This document shows positions 60,852 through 64,000 of a DNA stretch of 64,000 nt, piece by piece; within the stretch, counting starts at the first letter, position 1, and every line of letters starts with the position of its first letter. Both the position numbers and the translations under genes were made by a program. The notes beneath the pieces are model-generated. The model was given only the letters and a program-made list of their open reading frames with translations. It did no database searches and was not told the origin of the DNA. The DNA lies in the NCBI RefSeq assembly GCF_022489025.1, contig NZ_JAKVTG010000006.1, forward strand, positions 167,156-231,155, in the 5' to 3' direction. This stretch comes from Planococcus halocryophilus (GTDB lineage Bacteria; Bacillota; Bacilli; Bacillales_A; Planococcaceae).

Positions 60852-60866
60852 GAAGGCTTCTTTTTT
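60834..60866 (+). terminator. Terminator of the sigB operon
   Basis: GAAGTCTTCTCA pairs with TGAGAAGGCTTC (one mismatch) around AA, followed by six T residues; the stem overlaps the rsbX stop. Confidence 0.85.
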
Positions 60867-60905
60867 ATGTGTTAAAATGAGAAAGAATTGAAGGGGAGTG
60901 TCTAG

Positions 60906-63071
60906 ATGGAAATGCAACAAATTCATACATTAATCGCAAAAGAAACGGGCGTGCGAAACAATCAAGTCGCGCAAGTTATCGCTTTAATCGAAGATGGCAA
61001 CACCGTACCTTTTATCGCACGTTACCGAAAAGAAGCAACCGGCTCGTTAGATGAAGTTCAAATAAAAGCAATTGATGACCGGTATACATACATTCAAAGT
61101 TTAGAACAACGGAAAATAGAAGTGATTCGTTCTATATCGGAACAAGAAAAACTAACAGAGGAATTAGAAAAGGCGATTCACGGTGCAACTGTTTTACAAC
61201 GCCTCGAAGATTTATATCGACCATACAAACAAAAGCGTCGTACAAAAGCGATTATCGCAAAAGAAAAAGGATTGCAACCGTTAGCAGACTGGTTGCTAGA
61301 GCCTGGCGATGAAAAACTGACGGAAAAAGCGCAAGCATTTGTAAGTGAAGAGGCAGGCGTTGCTTCTACTGAAGAAGCCATTCAAGGCGCACAAGATATT
61401 TTGGCGGAATTATTTGCGGACGACCCAGATGTTCGAGAGAAAATTCGTTACATGACTCGAAAAAGTGGAACCATCGCCACAATAGTTAAAAAAAATCACG
61501 AAGACGAAAAACAAGTCTTTCAAATGTATTACGAATACGAAGAAGCAATTCAAAAAATTGTGCCGCATCGAATTTTAGCGATTAATCGAGGAGAAAAAGA
61601 AGACGTTCTAAAAGTTTCCATTAATCCGCCTGTGGATCGTATTGTGACTTTGATGAAAAATAATTGGATAAAGCAAACACATTCAACAACAGATGTGATA
61701 GCTGTAGCGATTGAAGACAGTTACAAGCGTTTGATCCAACCCTCTGTTGAGCGGGAAATTCGCGCCGAGTTGAGTGAAAAAGGAGAAACGCAAGCCATTC
61801 ATATCTTTTCAGAGAACTTGCGTAACTTGTTACTGCAACCGCCGATGAAAAACAAAATGGTCCTCGGTGTGGATCCAGCTTATCGGACAGGCTGCAAGCT
61901 GGCAGTTATCGATGAGACAGGTAAGTTGTTAGAAGTCGCGGTTATTTATCCGCATCCACCAAAATCTGATCAAGCGGGCTCGAAAAAAATTATGGAACGC
62001 TTAACAGCTAAATACCCAATTGAAATTATGGCGATTGGTAACGGTACTGCATCACGAGAGACAGAACAATTTGTTGCGGACTTCTTGTCGGAAACGTCGG
62101 CAGATATCTCTTACGTGATTGTTAATGAAGCAGGAGCTAGTGTTTATTCGGCATCTGACATTGCGCGAGCAGAGTTTCCGGACTTAAAAGTGGAGGAGCG
62201 GAGTGCGGCTTCGATTGCACGCCGTCTACAAGATCCACTCTCGGAATTGGTAAAGATTGATCCGAAAGCGGTGGGGGTTGGACAATACCAGCACGATGTT
62301 TCTCAAAAGAAATTAGCGGACCAGTTAACTTTTGTTGTTGAGACAGCGGTTAACCAAGTTGGGGTCAATGTCAATTCAGCATCTGCTTCGTTGTTGCATT
62401 ATGTGGCAGGGTTGAGTAAAACTGTAGCGGAAAATGTGATTAAAGTGCGTGATGAAAATGGCCGCTTTACTACACGTGCGCAGTTGAAAAAAATTCCGCG
62501 TCTAGGAGCCAAGACTTATGAGCAGGCAATCGGATTTTTACGGATTCCTGAAGGCAAGAACCTATTAGACGCAACAGGGATTCATCCTGAGAGTTATGAC
62601 ATTGCAGAAAAACTGCTGAAGCTAGTAGGCGAAGACAAAAAATCTGTTGGAAAAGCAGGGCTCTCTGAAAAACTTGAAGCACTCGAGCTAAGCGAGTTAA
62701 GTGCAGAGTGGGGTGTCGGAGAAATTACGTTGAAAGATATTTTAGATGCGTTGAAAAAGCCGTTCCGTGATCCGCGTGATGAATTTCCGCAACCGTTATT
62801 GAAAAATGATATTTTAAAAATGGAAGATTTACTTCCGGGCATGGAAGTGCAAGGTACTGTTCGCAACGTGGTCGACTTCGGAGCGTTTATTGACATCGGA
62901 GTAAAGCAAGATGGCTTAGTCCATATCTCGAAACTGAAAAAAGGTTTTGTTAAGCATCCACTAGAAGTGGTCGCAGTTGGAGACATTGTCACTGCATGGG
63001 TTGAAAAAGTAGAAAAAGATAAAGGGCGCATTGCCTTGACGATGCTACAGCCGAAAGAGCAAACCCTTTAA
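60906..63071 (+). CDS. tex: Tex family RNA-binding transcription accessory protein
   Basis: Tex is a multidomain nucleic-acid-binding protein that contacts transcription or translation machinery. The 721-residue product has the N-terminal helical Tex region with GNTVPFIARYRKEATGSLDE (residues about 32-52), a YqgF-like RNase H fold near 325-450 (VLGVDPAYRTGCKLAVID), helix-hairpin-helix segments near 490-560, and a C-terminal S1 RNA-binding domain (about 645-715, with GTVRNVVDFGAFIDIGVKQDGLVHIS). GGGGAG precedes the ATG. Its place after rsbX is conserved in Bacillales. Confidence 0.96.
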   Translation: MEMQQIHTLIAKETGVRNNQVAQVIALIEDGNTVPFIARYRKEATGSLDEVQIKAIDDRYTYIQSLEQRKIEVIRSISEQEKLTEELEKAIHGATVLQRLEDLYRPYKQKRRTKAIIAKEKGLQPLADWLLEPGDEKLTEKAQAFVSEEAGVASTEEAIQGAQDILAELFADDPDVREKIRYMTRKSGTIATIVKKNHEDEKQVFQMYYEYEEAIQKIVPHRILAINRGEKEDVLKVSINPPVDRIVTLMKNNWIKQTHSTTDVIAVAIEDSYKRLIQPSVEREIRAELSEKGETQAIHIFSENLRNLLLQPPMKNKMVLGVDPAYRTGCKLAVIDETGKLLEVAVIYPHPPKSDQAGSKKIMERLTAKYPIEIMAIGNGTASRETEQFVADFLSETSADISYVIVNEAGASVYSASDIARAEFPDLKVEERSAASIARRLQDPLSELVKIDPKAVGVGQYQHDVSQKKLADQLTFVVETAVNQVGVNVNSASASLLHYVAGLSKTVAENVIKVRDENGRFTTRAQLKKIPRLGAKTYEQAIGFLRIPEGKNLLDATGIHPESYDIAEKLLKLVGEDKKSVGKAGLSEKLEALELSELSAEWGVGEITLKDILDALKKPFRDPRDEFPQPLLKNDILKMEDLLPGMEVQGTVRNVVDFGAFIDIGVKQDGLVHISKLKKGFVKHPLEVVAVGDIVTAWVEKVEKDKGRIALTMLQPKEQTL

Positions 63072-63093
63072 CGTTGAGTATAGGGGAATTACT

Positions 63094-63546
63094 ATGACGA
63101 ATGAAGAACTAACAGAATTGATAAAAGAAATCTCGCTAGCAAGTTTTGCAAAACCGTTTCGGCATGAAGGTGTTTTCAATTCTAGACTGAGAACAACAGG
63201 AGGTAGGTACCTGCTGCGTTCTCATCATATTGAAATCAATCCAAAGTCTTACGAGAAGTTTGGATATGCCGAACTCGAAGGAATTATTAAACACGAGCTA
63301 TGTCATTATCATCTTCATATAGAAGGAAGAGGGTATAAGCACCAGGACCAAGACTTTAAAGAGTTACTGAAGAAAACAGGATCACCCCGTTTTTGTTCGT
63401 TGTTGGAAAACAAAACACAGCAACGTTCTGCGAAGACCTATGTTTACCAATGCGTGGCGTGTGAAACAAATTACAAGCGCAAGATTCGAATGAATACAGA
63501 GCGATATAGATGTGGCCGCTGCTCTGGAAAACTAATGGCGCAATAA
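63094..63546 (+). CDS. SprT-like zinc-dependent protein
   Basis: This 150-residue protein is a bacterial SprT-like metalloprotease-type protein (YdcK in B. subtilis). The zinc motif HELCH is near residue 70 within GIIKHELCHYHLHIEGRG. A C-terminal zinc ribbon has CVAC and CGRC pairs near 119-122 and 138-141. Related proteins in eukaryotes cut DNA-protein crosslinks; no activity is shown for this branch. It follows tex at 22 nt, probably co-transcribed, and ends at a terminator. Confidence 0.92.
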   Translation: MTNEELTELIKEISLASFAKPFRHEGVFNSRLRTTGGRYLLRSHHIEINPKSYEKFGYAELEGIIKHELCHYHLHIEGRGYKHQDQDFKELLKKTGSPRFCSLLENKTQQRSAKTYVYQCVACETNYKRKIRMNTERYRCGRCSGKLMAQ

Positions 63547-63557
63547 TAATTCATCCG

Positions 63558-63597
63558 AAAAGGAGACAGCCTAAATTGGTTTGTCTCCTTTCTTTTA
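63558..63597 (+). terminator. Terminator of the sprT-like gene
   Basis: AAAGGAGACA pairs with TGTCTCCTTT, with CC/GG adding to the upper stem, followed by a T-rich tract. Confidence 0.85.
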
Positions 63598-63660
63598 TGG
63601 AGGTATAGCTTAAGGTTTTGAGCAATGAAAAACAAAAGTGAAATTAAAATAAAAAAGGTA

Positions 63661-63689
63661 TTGACGATTCTCTCAGACCTCTTTATAAT
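63661..63689 (+). promoter_or_regulatory. tRNA operon promoter
   Basis: TTGACG (63661-63666), 17 bp, TATAAT (63684-63689). It lies 31 nt upstream of tRNA-Asn and is close to ideal, as expected for stable RNA. Confidence 0.85.
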
Positions 63690-63719
63690 AGAAAAAGTCG
63701 ACAAGTACTTAAACAATAT

Positions 63720-63794
63720 TCCGAAGTAGCTCAGTGGTAGAGCACCGCACTGTTAATGCGATGGTCGTAGGTTCGAGTCCTACCTTCGGAGCCA
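63720..63794 (+). tRNA. tRNA-Asn (anticodon GTT)
   Basis: The acceptor arms TCCGAAG and CTTCGGA pair fully, followed by discriminator G and encoded CCA. The D arm has GCTCAGTGGTAGAGC, the anticodon loop reads CTGTTAA with GTT, and the T arm has GGTTCGAGTCC. It is the first of a tRNA cluster. Confidence 0.96.
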
Positions 63795-63799
63795 TTCAT

Positions 63800-63874
63800 G
63801 GCCCCTTGGTCAAGCGGTTAAGACACCGCCCTTTCACGGCGGTAACACGGGTTCGAATCCCGTAGGGGTCACCA
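63800..63874 (+). tRNA. tRNA-Glu (anticodon TTC)
   Basis: Acceptor arms GGCCCCT and AGGGGTC pair with one wobble, followed by A and encoded CCA. The anticodon loop CTTTCAC carries TTC, and the T arm is GGGTTCGAATCCC. It is 5 nt after tRNA-Asn and co-transcribed with it. Confidence 0.96.
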
Positions 63875-64000
63875 ACTTTTAAAAAACAATTAATCTGAAA
63901 AGTTATAGTTAGATAATAAGTGTGTTACACTAATACATAAGTTAAACAACTATGAAAAAACAAGTTGATTTTTCGAAAGAAAAACATTCTTATACTATTG

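Overview
The window reads as chromosomal DNA of a low-to-moderate-GC Gram-positive of the Bacillales, most probably a Planococcus/Planomicrobium-type member of the Planococcaceae. This is inferred from the strong GGAGG ribosome binding sites, from the frequent TTG/GTG starts, and from the gene order alr, ndoAI-ndoA (mazEF), rsbRSTUVW-sigB-rsbX, tex, sprT, tRNAs, which is shared with Bacillus, Listeria and Staphylococcus. No prophage, insertion sequence, CRISPR array or rRNA gene is visible.

Layout. 0-8.4 kb: a DsbA-like oxidoreductase, azoreductase, a DAO-Rieske fusion, YceI, MurB, a penicillin-acylase-family hydrolase and paired fluoride channels. An unusual 21-bp periodic repeat array lies at 1577-1858. 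8.5-13.1 kb: a SulP transporter with a universal stress protein, then a CadC/CadA metal efflux operon. 13.1-22.2 kb: several GNAT acetyltransferases, MntR, CvfB, YpuA, an MhqO-type dioxygenase and small membrane proteins. 22.3-28.3 kb: lipid kinase, AraC regulator, YidC, a VanY-like peptidase and cardiolipin synthase. 28.4-34.4 kb: a squalene/phytoene-synthase-like gene, a two-gene sucrose synthesis operon, and a DAO enzyme followed by a GNAT-aminotransferase fusion. 34.3-42.4 kb: an XRE-TPR regulator divergent from an MFS gene, a DUF5658 protein, a second MFS gene, dispersed repeats, and the csoR-copZ-copA copper system. 42.6-53.5 kb: rodA, paired SMR transporters, ddl-murF, an esterase, the cshA helicase, YdbS/YdbT PH-domain proteins and a rhomboid protease. 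53.6-63.5 kb: acpS, alr, the MazEF pair, the complete sigma-B module, tex and sprT. tRNA-Asn and tRNA-Glu close the window.

How the parts connect. The sigma-B module at 56-61 kb appears to have targets inside the same window. Sequences matching the sigma-B promoter pattern (GTTTAA, 13-14 bp, GGGTAT) precede rsbV, a Lmo0937-like membrane peptide, a YtxH-like protein and the sucrose-phosphate synthase operon. Sucrose as a stress-induced compatible solute is an attractive inference. MhqR-like operator sequences link the quinone/electrophile genes azoR and mhqO, and possibly yceI. Metal homeostasis (CadC, CsoR, MntR) and envelope building (MurB, Ddl, MurF, RodA, Alr, Cls, YidC) are the other recurring themes.

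Most notable unexplained structure: (i) the 5 + 5 copy 21-bp repeat array around a perfect palindrome; (ii) dispersed inverted-repeat elements lying between two copies of a neighbouring terminator hairpin, seen twice; (iii) a FeeM/LuxI-like GNAT domain fused to a class V aminotransferase; (iv) the twin-operator divergent promoter of the XRE-TPR/MFS pair; (v) several untracked small ORFs with good ribosome binding sites.
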